A stretch of 64,000 nt of DNA from Steromphala cineraria (GCA_916613615.1 OU744725.1:6554708-6618707); one strand, 5' to 3'. Positions 1-13,999 are shown, counted from the first letter of the stretch. Numbers and translations: made by a program. Notes: generated by a model from the sequence alone, not told the origin.

Positions 1-590
1 TAGAGATAAAGTGCATCTAGCAAGTCTATTTGCACGACATGTTAGTATTCTTTGTTTAAAATGTCATCAACAGAAAATGCGGAATTTATCCCTATTTCAT
101 TAGAGGCTTGGGTTTTGAGAGAAAGGCTTTGCCATTCATCCGGAGATGAACCAACTAAACTAATAAATGCTTCTTCAGTAAACAAGATAAGCTAGGTAGT
201 CATCGTTGTTTGCCTCTCTATGAGATATGTTAAACATTTCAAAATTTGCAAAAATTAATGTCTCTGTTTAAAATAAATTTAATAATTTAGTATGGCAATA
301 ACTTTCTATTACATTTCTGTCATAATGTATTTATTTTTCAAATAATAGCCAAACTTGCCCATCAATTTTGATAAGTATGACACATTAAAATAGCTGTCTC
401 TTGTAAAGTTGTTTACTCAATTAATCACCTTAAACATGATCATTAACGTCAAGAACAGGAATAATTATTACCCTGTTCAATTCATATTGATTAAGCAATT
501 AAGTTGTTTAAATGTCACTTTCCAACGATCATTTGAAGTTATATTTTCAAACTCGCCTTATCTTTATCTTAATCGTACTCCTTCAGTTTA
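1..590 (+). repeat. Further copy of the arm end, inverted against 890-1300
   Basis: 100-200 pairs with 1215-1300 and 360-500 with 895-1040 in inverse orientation. The same segment occurs in direct orientation at 19740-20320. The repeat may extend beyond the left edge of the window. Confidence 0.6.
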
Positions 591-599
591 AATGTTAAG

Positions 600-889
600 G
601 ACTCTAGATCTACCCTTTAAAAACGCCTTAAAAGCGGCTTACCGCATAGGGAAAGTATTGTGAATCCCCTGTGAAAATCACAAGCAACAACTACCCTTGT
701 TACAAGAATCGCCATTGTTCTTTCATTTCTATTGGTAACATGATGCTTTTCATCACATGAAGCCTGATATCTGCTACTTTAGACCACCACTTTTCCTCTA
801 AGTGACTTCATGGATAGTGCACATGAAGGTCGCCATGACTTTATGTTCTGGTGCTGTTAGTGAGCATGGACAGGTGTAATAAGAACTTT
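600..889. other. Spacer between inverted copies
   Basis: Sits between the 1-590 segment and its inverted partner. I recognise no gene or repeat. Confidence 0.3.
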
Positions 890-3800
890 TCTACTTACCA
901 ATTGACAGTCATTAAATGTGATAATTGCTTAATTAATATGAATTGGACAGGGTAGTAAAACATAATAACTTTTGCTCTTGACGTTCATGATCATGTTTAA
1001 GGTGGAAAAAGTCAACGACTTTACAAGACACAGCTATTTCAATATCTCATCCTTAAAAAATCGATGGTCAATCAAGGCTATCTTTGCCAGATAAATACAT
1101 TACTACAGAAATGTTATAGGTTGGTCCCATATTTTATAATTGAAATAATTTGAAACAGACAAATATTTCCATGGCCAATTTTTGTGTTAAAAACGATGAT
1201 AACCATTTTTGCAGCTGACTGAGAAAGCATTCATTGATAATCTATTAGTTGGTTCATATTCAAATGTTTGGATTCCATAGTCTTTCTTTCAAAACCAGAG
1301 GAACCAAGGAGAAAGGTGTATAATCTGTATTTATTTTTTCTGTGTAAATTTTCTGTCCAACACTGTCCTGTACAAGTAGTTAACGTGCAAGATGAAATGT
1401 ATCTCCAAAACGTACTATTTACAGAGGATACTACAAAAGGTCTCATCAGATATGAAATACATATATATATGGACAAACTGGATGATACATCTCTATGAGT
1501 TCGTATGTGTCATGATAAATCCCAGTTTGACATGAAACCTTTTTAAGACAAAAATTCATACAATAAAAATTATAAATACGAAAAATGTATTATGCCTTTC
1601 ATTGCATAACATGGAAGGCAAGCTAGGAACACTACACACTAAATGTTTCGATTATTAATCAGACTTGCGACAGTGAGAGATATTGTTGAGGGTGTTGGTC
1701 TGTAAATCAGCCATTACTTTCCATCACTTTCAATTACTTCTTATTTGCTCTGCTTGCCTGGAATGTGATTCCCAATTACAAGCTGGTGGAGTGGACAAAG
1801 GGAATACTCTGTTGGGTTAGTACATTAACGACTTCTGGACTCATTCACATTAACACTGATATAGAACTAACTTCAACGCCTCCGCTGAACTACTGATTTA
1901 GCTTCCGTTTCTGATGAACAATGTAAAATTTGTCACTTTACCAATACTGATTAATCATTGTACGTCTTTATTAATACAAGTTAGGATAACAGTCCATTTG
2001 CAACAATTAATAATTGTTGGCGAGATTTAAATTAATGCTTTTTAGCAGTTTTTTTTATTACAATTAGGAAAGATCCCCACGGTACACCATAGATAACACA
2101 AATCTCTTAATTCTGAGCCCCCTGAACCGTACCTTTTAAAAAGGACTTGAAATCAACATTATTGCAAGAATTTGGTTCAATTTCAACTTTATTAAGCATC
2201 GAACATAATGCATTTCACAATCATCTCCCCAGTCTTTGACACATAAATATATTGGACCAGAGTACTCTTATTAAAAATCTCTTGTTTAGTAAATGAAAAA
2301 AAGAGGAAACTTTTATATTCGCTCATAACAGTTTAAAGTACCATATTGAAAGTGGCAGCACAAGCTATTGAAAACTGCAAATAAACTTGCAGTTTACTTA
2401 AATCTGACACAACCTAAAGTTTCATAGAAATTAATCTTCATGTGTAAAGAACCTGACGATGTATATATGTTTGATGCTTAAACAGACATGTGTCAAGTAT
2501 ATTAATGTACACGACAACGTCTTTGAAAACATGACATACAATCTGATTTGAGCCTTGGATTCTGAAATTGTTATCCAATATGAAATAATTGGGCAGACAC
2601 ATACAGTTTTTAAACGTTTTGTTTGGTTTCAATGTCTTTGAGTGCACTCAGAAGTAAAACTGAAAGGATCAAACGCATCATTGAGTCGTTACTATAACTT
2701 GCCAGAAGAGAAATAGATTATTACGAGTTTGGACAATCTCGTTAATGATGTATTAAAACAAAGTAAAGCAAAACATGTTTAATGTCATTTGTCAATGAGA
2801 GGTTGTTCTTTAATCGTTCATATGACATATTCTTTATTGATTATTGACAAGTACAGTTTTCAGCGTGACTGTGAGAATAAGTTGTTGCTTATAGTTCTCC
2901 CCTTGTGTTGCAAATATTAAAAATATGAGGTTGTCTAAACCTGATGGGGAAAATTACTTGACCCAAGGCATAATCCCTTCCAAGAGGTTTTGGGATATTT
3001 TCAGATTTTCTTCCTCCAGATCTGCTTTTTAAATCAAATCATTACAAAAAATAACTACAAGTTTGTCAGGTATGTTTTGCGAGAAATAGTTTCAAGATAT
3101 TCAAAAACAAAATCCACTCTGATGCTATCAAACCTGACCTAATATCATATTATTGTAAAAAAAAAAAGAATTTTAAGAATTGTATTTGACAATCCGAAAA
3201 ATATAGTTTCATCTAGCCTAGAGAATTAAGATGAAGTTGCAATTACAACTCTTCAATAAAATTGAGTTTAATATCTTCCACCTCATTTCATCCTCATTGC
3301 TCCTTCAGGCAAAACTTTCATGGTTAGAGAAGTGGAACCAGCAATATCAAGCCATTGCATTGCTAATATCTCCACTTATATTAGTTTTATTGTTTTTAAT
3401 TTAAGGAGAAGGGACTTTATTTTTTTCATTGTCTGTTTTATTAAGCAATGTCTCCAAATAACGAATATGGAGTAGAATGTTTACAGAGACGCACATGTTT
3501 TTGTAGACATCATTAGCAATGGCATTTACCGAACAGGCGGAATCCCAAAGAATTAAACAATGACATTGATATGGATATGAGTGTCAGCTATGTCATGCTT
3601 TGACTTTTCAACTGTTCAGATTGTCCAACCAAAATATATATTATGTACCTGAATTTTATTTGTTCTAGCAAATTATTTGAGAATAATTGATAATTGTCGC
3701 AAATACACCCTTCATCAAGCGTTTCAAGTTGTTTGACATAATGAAAAACATCAGAGAAATTTAAAGCCTCTGGATAATTGATCTGCTGAAGCAGTAGGAT

Positions 3801-6400
3801 GATTATTGTTCTTTCAGTTTGTGCAGTTATGTCATACCTTGATTTTGAAAGTTATCTGTAGTAATGAAACATTTTCATAGCAGTGTCAACCAAACATCAC
3901 AAAAAAAGTTCAATTTCAATTATTAATCTTAAAAACTATTTCACCTTTGTAGTTAGATAAATTGGTATAATAATAATCATAACATATTTGATATAACCTA
4001 ATCAAGTCATTTTACTATACTCACTTACATGTACTATGATAGCCCCATTCTTTATTTATGCGTAAATGGCATTCCGGACACAGCAACAACTTTGTCAACA
4101 ATAATTCTTGATTAATGTGTTTTTTAACATCCACGTAAACATGGATGGTGTATACATGGATGTTGAAATAATGCTTTTACAATTTTCTATTTGAGTTGAA
4201 GCTCTGGATTGGATATGTTGACACTGCTTAACTCGAAACAGTGTTCCTGTAAAGGTATTGTAACAATTTCACGTTAATTCTACAATGACTCTTGTACAAA
4301 AAAAATTATTTAAACAGAACTACACTACAAGCCCTGGAAAACTTTATGAGGTTTTACCTCGAACCAAATTTTCTCCCTCAGCAAAACGCTTACTTGATAA
4401 GTCGAGTTGATTACGCAAGTAGTGTCTGCGTTTCGTTTCTGATTGGATAAACTTGGATGCAAAGGGTGGTCTTTGGTTTGAGGTAAAACCTTGTAAAGTT
4501 TTCCAGGGCTTGTAGTGTAGATTTTTCGGAACGAAAGCGCTGGATTATCGAGGGTGTGTTAACCTGTGTGTTCCATGTACAATGCACATAACCTCCTCAC
4601 CACTCCTTTAGAATTAGAAACAAGAGAACAAGTGCGAATAAAACAGTATTTTCTAGGTTTCTGTAACCAATATGTGATTATTAAAATAATCGCTAAATAA
4701 ACGTTATGTTCAAAGCAGAAAATATTCAATTCAGGTTAAATATAGCACAGCATTCACCATTCATTGCAGACCACTTCAGTTCTCAGCGTGACTGTGAAAA
4801 TGAGTTGTTGATTATCTTCCCTGATTGCTTTTCTTCACGTTACCAATTATGTTGCAGACAAAACTCAGCTTATACAATGTGTGACTTTCTATCACAGCAA
4901 GGGCATTTTGGTCTCTGCTTAAACAAATTGCTGGAAGGATTTATGATTGTAAAATAGGTCAATTACAACTCAGAAATGATATCAAAATGTTCTGTAACAA
5001 TACATCAAAGGTATTTTCCAATCATTTACATAATTGTACAGACATAACTATTTTTAGTGTTTGTTAATTGATAATAATGCTGAGATTGAAGGAAGTTTGT
5101 AATAATTACCTAGACTAGATTATCATAGTTTTTAGTGGAAGGAAGTTTGTGAATAGTTAAACGTTTTGGTTTGATGTTCAAATACATATGTCACTCGCTG
5201 CTTCAAGAAAACAGTTCTTCTCTCAATCATATGATTAATGCAGATAACACTGCAGGGACATTTATCATTTAACAGTTAAATTGTAATAGAAAGATGATTA
5301 ACACATGAAACTCGCCATCAATAATGATTTCCTTGGCTTATCAAGTCACAATATCTATGGTTAGAAGAATAAATGTTATTTTACAAACCTGCAAAGACGA
5401 CATTACATTGATGAATATTGTATTTCCTTTCTTTAGGTACTCAGCACTTATGATTTATGACTTCCGGAATTTCTTCATAACTATGGCAATACAAACCAAA
5501 ACCAATTGCTGAAACGTTTTGGATTGTTATGTTTTCTCATGTACCAACTAAACATACTATTTGAAATTCTGAAGGCTTTTGGAATCAGTTTGAATTGACA
5601 GAGGCATATTTTTTAGAGATGTGAAGATATTTGAACTGATTGTGACGCTATGTAAAAAATAAATCACGATTCATTGCAAATAAATCATATATGCCCCAGT
5701 ATAACAAAACACTTGTTACTACGTTAAGTTACTATATATCTTTATATAATATATACACATATCTAGCAATCATGTCCATTACATTTGCTTGAATGAAAAT
5801 TGTAAGAAAATTGGTATTTCCAGCTAATTTCAACATTACAGTAGCATGTGTCCTTTTATCTATCCTACAGAATTCTACTTTCCCTATATCAGAATGAAAA
5901 ATAAAAATATGATGTCACCTCGAGAAATAAAATCCATAAGTAGTTCTGCAAATATTACACAATTTAAGATTCCCTTAGCCTTCTCTTTGAACAGATTTGA
6001 CAGTGTCAAGTTTAGTTCATCAACACCGAAAAGAGATGAAGCTATTGATGTACTAGACAACCGGAAATAGAAGTTTGAAGTTAACTTATGAAAACCTCAA
6101 GTCTTTAACGGACTACTGCCACATGGTATTGCACTTCCTGTGTTAACAAATTCAAATTCAAAAACCATATTCAAGCATAGCATATTCAAGAACAAGGCGA
6201 CATATAAATAAGTCCAATATTTTTAAATGAAAATGTTTCAAATCACATTCAATGTTATCTGGCTTGATTTAATATCACACATATCGAAAACTGTCAGAGT
6301 GGGAATTGTATTTCCTGAGGATTTAAAAAAAAACATATTTGAACTTCCATTAAAACTGTTCTCAAATGATGTCAAACATCAACACTTAATCTTAGGCTAC
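890..6400 (+). repeat. Left arm of a large diverged inverted duplication
   Basis: Many segments match the reverse complement of 10.9-20.4 kb in the correct order. Examples: 960-1040 with 20120-20215; 1640-1860 with 18520-18790; 2825-2890 with 16800-16870; 3410-3545 with 13450-13565; 4045-4190 with 12830-12950; 4770-4930 with 12125-12295; 6040-6150 with 11325-11420. The matches are clear but have many differences. No gene is recognised in it. ORFs such as 4706-4957 and 5846-6070 are duplicated non-coding sequence. Confidence 0.65.
4323..4517. mobile_element. Mariner-type MITE (195 bp)
   Basis: Near-palindromic ends of over 40 bp: CACTACAAGCCCTGGAAAAC and its inverse, each flanked by TA (4321-4322, 4518-4519). 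TA duplication is typical of Tc1/mariner. It sits within the left arm of the large inverted duplication. Confidence 0.75.
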
Positions 6401-6429
6401 CTTTTCCCAATCGTCCTTTATAGGTGAAA

Positions 6430-6450
6430 GGGGGGGGGGGGGGGGGGGGG
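6430..6450 (+). repeat. Poly-G tract (21 bases)
   Basis: Uninterrupted G run after GGTGAAA. Its length is likely unreliable in any assembly. Confidence 0.8.
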
Positions 6451-6687
6451 AGGAGACATTTTAAGTTCTTTAGAACGAAATTTTACAAGCATAAAAATTT
6501 TTTTATTAAGAAATATAAGTTTTCTAACAGCCATAGGTTCCTATTGCTGTCTTATCCCCACGTTTATTAATTTTAATCAAGCAATCTCTTTTACTTAGAT
6601 ATTTTACTTCAAGTTCTGTGCATAACATTACTCTCTATTTAGAATTCGAAAAACTTCATTTAAATACTACCATTTGTTTGTCTTGAT

Positions 6688-7026
6688 AAGCACGTTTTTA
6701 GGGGGAATATAAGGTGATGTCAAGAAAATGAAAATTTATAGTTCCAATTGACAATGTATTTAAACTAAATAGATGGTAATATTTCAAATATATAACGTAA
6801 AGTTTAGCCATGCGATTCCCTTTTCATACACAAAATAATTTAAAGGTCTTCACAAAAATGGTCTTCAATGGAATTTATGTGAATCTTCATACTTTGTCAT
6901 CCGACTATGGATTGACCTGTGTAATGAGATTTTTGACACTGTCAAAATAATACATTTAACATTAACTTACAATTATCAGTGACAAATTGAAAATATAAAA
7001 TTATCAAAAACCGTGATACTGCCCCT
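6688..7026. mobile_element. Related TTAA-type MITE, left end truncated
   Basis: Begins AGCACGTTTTTAGGGGGAAT without the outer AGGGGCAGT. It runs parallel to the 23465 copy and ends GTGATACTGCCCCT followed by TTAA. Confidence 0.65.
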
Positions 7027-7089
7027 TTAACCCTACATGCATCTTTAAATATTACTAGAACAAAGCCCCACACTGAACAGCTAACATCT

Positions 7090-7315
7090 CTAAGAGTCAC
7101 ATATGTTTCACGTTTCCATGCAAACTCCGATTCTTACCCACTAATAATTAGAAAATTGACTTCATGTGAATCTTTAACTTTTGGTCTCTGACAATGGATG
7201 ATTAGTTTGCACAATGAGATTAGTGATGCCATCAAAATAATATATTTAGCATTACCGGACAATTATCAGTGAAATGTAGAATATAAAATTTTCAAAAAAC
7301 GTGCTACTGTCCCTT
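7090..7315. mobile_element. Second, partial TTAA-type MITE
   Basis: From about 7160 (ATGTGAATCTTTAACTTT) to GTGCTACTGTCCCT it repeats the 3' part of the neighbouring MITE. The left boundary is unclear. Confidence 0.55.
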
Positions 7316-7319
7316 TAAG

Positions 7320-8420
7320 GGATAATACTACAGATTCTCTCCTTCTACATTAATTACAAAATGTAACCACAAATTCCTCCATTAATAAAATAATATGAGT
7401 TCTGATTTTTCGACTGTTTTAAGAGACAATTACTGATATGGCATTACATGATTTTAGCAGCATTTTATTCATTATACCTTACATGGTAAACTTATCTTTG
7501 ATATCAATTCAGCAAATTTAGATATAGTCCTTTAAATATGTTATTAAATGATAAACACTCAAATATGATATTCAGACAGGTGACGGTGAGAGATGTTTCT
7601 AACTTCGTCAGCAACATAAGCATGATAGGTAATTAAGCAAAGGTGTGGAGGGTTTGTTCTATATATAGTGTTAATGTGAATTAATCAAGAATTCTTTAAT
7701 AAACTAAACCCACAGAGTATTTTCTGTGTCCACTTCACCAGGTCAAGTAATGACTTTACCATTTTCATCACATACAGATATGAGTATGAAACTCTGACTG
7801 AATATGAAAATTGTCAGTTTCTCATCTGCAATTCTATTTGTCTTAACAATTATCTTTTGAAGATGATACAATTTTATAGATTATGTAATAAAAATTTCAT
7901 CTCACAAAATAGTTTGTGTTCCAACCCTATTTTTATTTGAATACGAACGAATACGAATACGAGAAGATTGACATTATCATGAGGCTATAGCAGCGTAAGG
8001 TTTCTAAGGTAAATGATCAAACTTTATTTTCAGGTTCCAATCAACTCTATAACAGAAACTTACTCGTTTGCATAGATTGCTAGAATTGTGGTCTTTGAGT
8101 GAATTTAATTAACTGAAGTCATGCTGTAATGAGAATATATTTTGTTATTTTCTTGATCAATATTTTATACAAAGTTTGAACCATCTAAAACAGTGCAAGT
8201 TCTGGCCTTGTGTGCATGTCACAAGTCTGTGGAATGGATAAGATTGAAACCTGATATAATATATTCAATTTTGGGCCACAAAGAAAAAAGAAATGACGCT
8301 GTGAAATTTTAACCAAACATAACCTAGCATTTAGACTTAAATGCAAAAGCATGCAATGTTGCAACAACCATAACTAAGTTTGTTTGACTATCCGATGTAA
8401 ACATCATTAGTAATGTAAAT
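7320..8420. repeat. Repeat-derived spacer
   Basis: 7590-7760 is a diverged copy, in the same orientation, of 18570-18690 (GTGTTAATGTGAATT..., AACCCACAGAGTATTTT). The rest shows no gene. Confidence 0.4.
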
Positions 8421-8585
8421 ATACAGAACGTCATACGTGTGCATTTGAGTCGTTTGTATTGAACGAGTAGATGTCATGGACGCGGAGGAACAACGAGTTC
8501 GAAGAACGAGTTGTTTCTCCGCGTCCATGACATCTTCGAGTTCAATACAAACGACCCAAATGCACACGTATGACGTTCTGTATTT
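8421..8585. repeat. Long hairpin 1 (about 165 bp)
   Basis: The left arm ATACAGAACGTCATACGTGT onward is matched by its inverse ending ACACGTATGACGTTCTGTAT. Pairing runs almost to the centre near 8500. Both strands of the hairpin are well conserved, so it is either young or maintained. Confidence 0.85.
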
Positions 8586-8849
8586 ATTATATACTCTCTT
8601 TTAAACCTTTTTAATAGTAATTATGAATTGCTTAAATAATCCGAGACGTCGCACTGCGCATTGATACATTATGCGAACAAGGCGACACCTATAACACGCT
8701 CGACTGATGATTTGATACCTCAATTATCTTTTTATTTTCTCTTAATTTTGCGTAGTTAAACATAAGAGGCAATTTTCTCAAGTGTGAAAACAAAATACAG
8801 TGATAAAAGTTTATCCTTAGTAATTATTTATGAAGTTCTGAATTTTATA

Positions 8850-8990
8850 AACGAAAGTTCAGGATTCCGAGCGACGGGATTCTTTCAAACGACGTCACCA
8901 TGGAAATGACGTCATAATCGTTGAAGGTTATGACGTCATAAGAGCGAAGTGTCGCTTGCGATTATCTCGGAGTTTTGTTTTGCAGTTTCT
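8850..8990. repeat. CRE-like cluster next to hairpin 1
   Basis: CGACGTCA at 8890-8897 and TGACGTCA at 8907-8914 and 8931-8938, then a short hairpin AGCGA-AGTG-TCGCT. The pattern GAGCGAC...GTCACC.TGG...TGACGTCAT resembles 21070-21140. It is probably the same repeat family, not a host enhancer. Confidence 0.5.
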
Positions 8991-9259
8991 TTACTAACGA
9001 TAACACTAGTTTCTCACTATATTATTCTTCAATATCATATTAAAAAGTAAGTTTGTTACCAATGCATTGAGATACGTCAAATCCGATGTTCTAATTAGGA
9101 AAAGGATTGTTACGTACGGAAAGTTGCGAGAATTGCCAAAGCTTGAAAAAAGTAGAACCGGCAATCGTGCAATACGGAATTTACCGTGCAATACGGAATT
9201 TGAAAACTCATTCCGTATTGCACCCTTGTATTGCTATCCTAAGATTACATGAGTATATA

Positions 9260-9550
9260 ATAAAGTAGAATTTTTGTTAAGATGACTTGTCATTACCCAA
9301 TCATCAAAAGCCATGACTTCCAGCAGGTCCATCACGTCCATGCTTTGATAGAAATACACACAATACAAATCTTCATATTAGCTTAGTTTCATCTGGGACA
9401 TAATTGTGACGGCAGTGAAAACAATTGGAGGAGATAATCAACATCTTGTTTTCACAGTCAAGCTTGTATCCATAGGGAATGGTATGCTAAATGAAAGCCG
9501 AATTGAATTTTCCTACTAGTTCAATGAACTTTGAATATGTCAGCCAGCTT
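9260..9550. repeat. Extra copy of a segment of the duplication
   Basis: Resembles 12130-12345 in direct orientation (GACATAATTGTGAC..., GATAATCAACATC..., TTTTCACAGTCA). It shows that the family occurs more than twice here. Confidence 0.45.
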
Positions 9551-9557
9551 AACAATA

Positions 9558-10860
9558 ATTAGCAGCCCCGTCTAAGGACGGGGCTGCTATCAGTTTTTGT
9601 GAAGTTTCCATCGCCGCCGCCGCCGCCGCACTCGTACTACTAGCTATAACTTTTTTCCCCTAAGCTTTCCAGAACTCTTATTCATACCTTACTCCTCATA
9701 CCTCGGGGGAACGATTTTGACATGTTCACTTTCAAGGTCAAAGGTCAAGGTCACGAGCTATGTATTCACACTAAGAATTCCTTGTAAACGCGATAACTTG
9801 AAAAGTTTTTGTGCTATGAAGCTCTAACTTGGTATATATCATCCTTGGAAAAGTAAAAAAATTTGAAAAGGTTTTGGCTACAATCCGTCAAAGGTCAAGG
9901 TCACAGCAAGGTCATGACGTAAGCATGTTTTAGCGAAAATGCTTTATTTTAACTATGAACACTTTTAATCAATACATGATTGTTATACTAAAAAAAAAGT
10001 GTTCAATGATTGTGTGACCTTGAAGGTCAAAGGTCAAGGTCATTAGATATGAGTTATTACAAAATGCACTAAATTGGGGTATAACTTTATCCCATTTAGC
10101 TTTTCAGAACTCATGAACATGTCTAAATGTTAATACTTCCAGGGAATCATTATGACATGTTCACTTTCAAGTTCAAAGGTCAAGGTCACGAGTTATAAAA
10201 TCACCACAAAATTCTTTGTAAACACGGTAACTTGAAAAGTTTTTGTGCTATGAAGCTCTAACTTGGTATATATCATCCTTGGAAAAGTAAAAAATTTTGA
10301 AAAGGTTTTGGCTACAATCTGTCACAGGTCAAGGTCACAGCAAGGTCATGACTTAAGCATGGTTTAGCGAAAATGCTTAATTTTAACTGATCACTTTTAA
10401 TCAATATATGATTGTTATACTCAATAAAAAGTGTTCAATTATTGTGTGACCTTGAAGGTCAAAGGTCAAGGTCATGAGATATGAGTTATTGCAATTCCTT
10501 CTAAACACAATAACTTGAAAAGTTTTTGTGCTATGAAGTTTAGATTTTGTAAATATTATCTCTTGAGAAGTTCAACATTTTCAAAAAGTTTTGGGTACTA
10601 ACTGTCGAAGGTCAAGGTCACAGCAAGGTCAACATATATGGAGAAAATGGATTAATTGTATTTTTAACACTTTATTTCATTACAATAATGTTATACTCAA
10701 TGAAATGTGTTCATTGATTGTGTGACCTTGAGTGTCAAAGGTCAAGGTCACGAGAAAATTCCCAATTTGGTGAGGCCTGTAAAAGGCGGAACAGGGTAAG
10801 GCGAAACCCAAAGTTCCGGGGCTGCTCTGCTTTTGCGGTATCCCGCAAACGCTAATCTAG
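9558..10860 (+). mobile_element. Helentron-like element with internal repeats rich in AGGTCA
   Basis: The left end has ATTAGC plus the hairpin AGCAGCCCCGTC/GACGGGGCTGCT. The right end has an inverted CCGGGGCTGCT, the terminal hairpin TTTGCGG-TATC-CCGCAAA (10832-10849), then GCTAAT and CTAG. Short asymmetric inverted ends, subterminal inverted repeats and a 3' hairpin are marks of Helentron-associated elements such as the bivalve 'pearl' repeats. The core has about three imperfect copies of a unit with 'aacttgaaaagtttttgtg' (near 9790, 10220, 10508). About eight clusters of AGGTCA half-sites lie in it. A CCG microsatellite is at 9611-9630. It has no coding capacity. Confidence 0.65.
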
Positions 10861-13556
10861 TTATGTTAATAGTCTCCTGATTTAGGGAAAAAAGTAAGAA
10901 AACATTTCAGGGTGTCTTTGGTATCACTCGACTTTCTGATTCCCTACAACATCATTTGCCTATAAGTCAATACAAATTAAATGTATGTTTAAAAGAAACA
11001 TTGAGAATATTTAGGCAACTATTTAGTGCAGAAGTTTTAATGGAAGTTCAAATATGTGTTTTGTAACTCCTCGGCAAATACAATCTTTACTCAGATAAGC
11101 ACAGTTTGCGATTTGTCTGATAATGAAAAAAAGCTAGATAGCATTGGATATTGAATTATTTCATATATAAATTTTGGAATTATTTATGTGCCGTCTTGTA
11201 CTTTAAAGGACAATATCACATCCAACCTATTAGTGTATTACGTACACTAGAGCATAGTAAATCAGCTCGACCTGTTTCAATTACTGACCAGCCAGAATCG
11301 GTTTGAGCTAGGGGTCGTGTGAACTGGACACAGGAAATGTAACACTGTGTGGAATTAGTCTGTTAAAGACTTGAAGGTTTCTTCACACAAATATAAACAG
11401 ACTATTTCCGGTTGTCTACACACTCTGTTCGTTGTTGTTTATGACACTGTCGAATCTATCAAAGAGAAGGCAGTCCTGTATTTGGCATACGCAATCTGGT
11501 CTAAATAAATTATTCCTGTGCAAAACAAATTATGTCAATCAAAATGTTGTATGCTATGTATAAACTTTCTTTCTCGAAATGACATCATATTTCTTCTTTT
11601 TAATTATGGGACTAGCAGTAGATTCTGATATAGGGAAAACCGTATTTATTGATATACGTAAAAGGAAAACATCACCTGCAATGGCGAATTAAGAAAAAAT
11701 GTTGGGCTTCCTGCTAATTCTTCTAGCTGTAGTGCAAACTAACTGAAAGTTTCAGACTTTGTTATCATTCCTTATTAATCATTACTTAAAATTAGTGTCT
11801 CTGATTGCACAACTGACTTGTTAGGTCAATGAAATAATTATTGAAAGCATGTTTCATGTGTTAATCACACTTTGATAGTTAATAATCCCCATTACAGCGT
11901 TACGAAAGAACAGTTTGTACAATATGTATTTTATCATCAAACCAAAACGTTAAACTTGTAATAAACTTCCTCCCGCTGAAGACAATAATAATCCATGTGA
12001 TTCTTAACTTCCTTAATTAACAGCATAAACAATTAACCTCTAATGCAAACGATAGGAAAACACCATTTACAACATGTTAATACCATAGTTTTAATAGACA
12101 AATCTTACAATAGTAAATCATTTTAGCAATTTGTTCAAGCAGAGACCAAACTGCCCTTGCAGTGATAGAAAGTCACACATTGTAGAAGCTTAGTTTTGTC
12201 TGCAACATAATTGGTAACGTGAAGAAAAGCAATCCGAAGCGATAATCAACAACTCATTTTCACAGTCACGCTGAGAACTAAAGTGGTTAGTAGTCAATTG
12301 GGAATACTGTGCTATATAAAGGCTGAAGTTCCTGAATTGAATATTTTCTGCTATGAACATAAGGTTATTAAGCTATAATGTTTATAATCACCTTTTGGTT
12401 ACAGAAACTTTGAAAATATTGTTTGATTCACAAAGTTGATTTGTTCTAACGCAAAATTGTTCTCTTGTTCTTAATAATAAATTTAAGTTGATAATATTCT
12501 GTTATTATCAAACAATACGGTGGGGACCTGAGAGGAGGTTATTTGCATTGTACATGGAACATAAAGTTTTGGATGAAAATATTTCGATGAGCATGATAAG
12601 CATATCATATACTGGTTATAACAATTTGAAGACAACGTATCTTGGTATTAGTAGTAATCTAAGAGGGCTGTCATTACGGACTAAGAGACGTTACATATTA
12701 CTGTTTGCTGTGGATAGGTTGCAAGACAGTCGGTCGGTTATTTTGAAATGAATTTTCTTTGTAGAATGGGTCATTGTAGAACTAATATGAAAGTGTTTTG
12801 CATGTTCATTCCTGAATTTCAAATCAATAGAAAATTGTAAGAGCATTATTTCAACATACACCATTCATGTTTAAGTCAATGTTTAAGACAGATAAATCAC
12901 CAATTATTGTTGACAAAGGTGTTGCTGGGTCCATAAATAAAGAACGAGGATAGCATGACTAGGTTGACGTGACTAGGTTATATTGAATATCATATGATTA
13001 TTATTAAACAAATTTGGCTAATTACAAAAGGGGAAATAGTTGTCAAGATTTGTGATTGAAAATGAATTTGCTTTTGTGTCGTCTTCTGGACACTGCTTCG
13101 AAAATGCTTTATTACTTTCAGATCACTTTCAAGGTATCAAGGTATGACAAACTGGAAGAACTGTTATTCTTATGAATAGACACATTTCATCCTACTGTTT
13201 GAGCATATCAATTAGTCAGAGGCTTAAACTTTTTCTGATGTTTTTTAACTTGCAACGCTAGAGAAAGTGTTACAGGTTATATATAATCAATTATTCTCGA
13301 ATAGCTTGCTATATCAATAACAATCGAGGTATAAAATATATTTTGTGTGGACATTCTGAATAATTTAGAGGTCATAGCTGTAATTCTCTGTCCTTTACTT
13401 GAGAATGTTGTGCTACAATCATATTCGTATCGATGTCATTGTTTATATTATTCACGATGCCGCCTGTTCAGTAAATACAGTTTATAATGATGTCTTCAAA
13501 AAGATATGAGTCCCTGTAAACATTCTACTTCAAACTCGTCATTTGGAGACATCGCT

Positions 13557-13669
13557 TAATAAAGCAACAAGGTTATCACAGATTGTGAAAAAATGAAAGT
13601 CCCTTCTCCTGTTAATAAAGCAACAAGGTTATCACAGATTGCTAAAAAATAATAAAGTCCCTTCTCCTG
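13557..13669 (+). repeat. Two-copy tandem repeat
   Basis: 'aataaagcaacaaggttatc' and about 30 following bases ending CCCTTCTCCTG occur twice in a row. The repeat lies in the part of the right arm paired with 3400-3450. Confidence 0.8.
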
Positions 13670-13999
13670 AAATTAAAATCGATGAAACTAATAAAAATGA
13701 AGGTATGAGCAATGCAATGACTCCATATTGCAGGTTGCTCTTCTCTCGACAAGGATGATTTGCTCCTTTATCTCAATAATGGAGAAGGATGAAATGAGGT
13801 TGAAGATAATTGGCCTTTTTCTTTTGAACAGTTGTAATTGCAAGTTAATCTCAATTTTTGCCGTCTAACGAAACTTTCATTTTTTTAAATTTATCTAATA
13901 AACTTTTTGAAGTTTTCTGCATTAATATCACATTAAATCAGGCTTGACAGCATTAGAGTGATTTTCACTGTTGAATATATTGCAACAATTCCATCCATA

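Noticed and set aside
12488..12751. 87-codon ORF in the right arm
   Set aside because: The mirrored left-arm sequence (around 4560) does not keep the frame.
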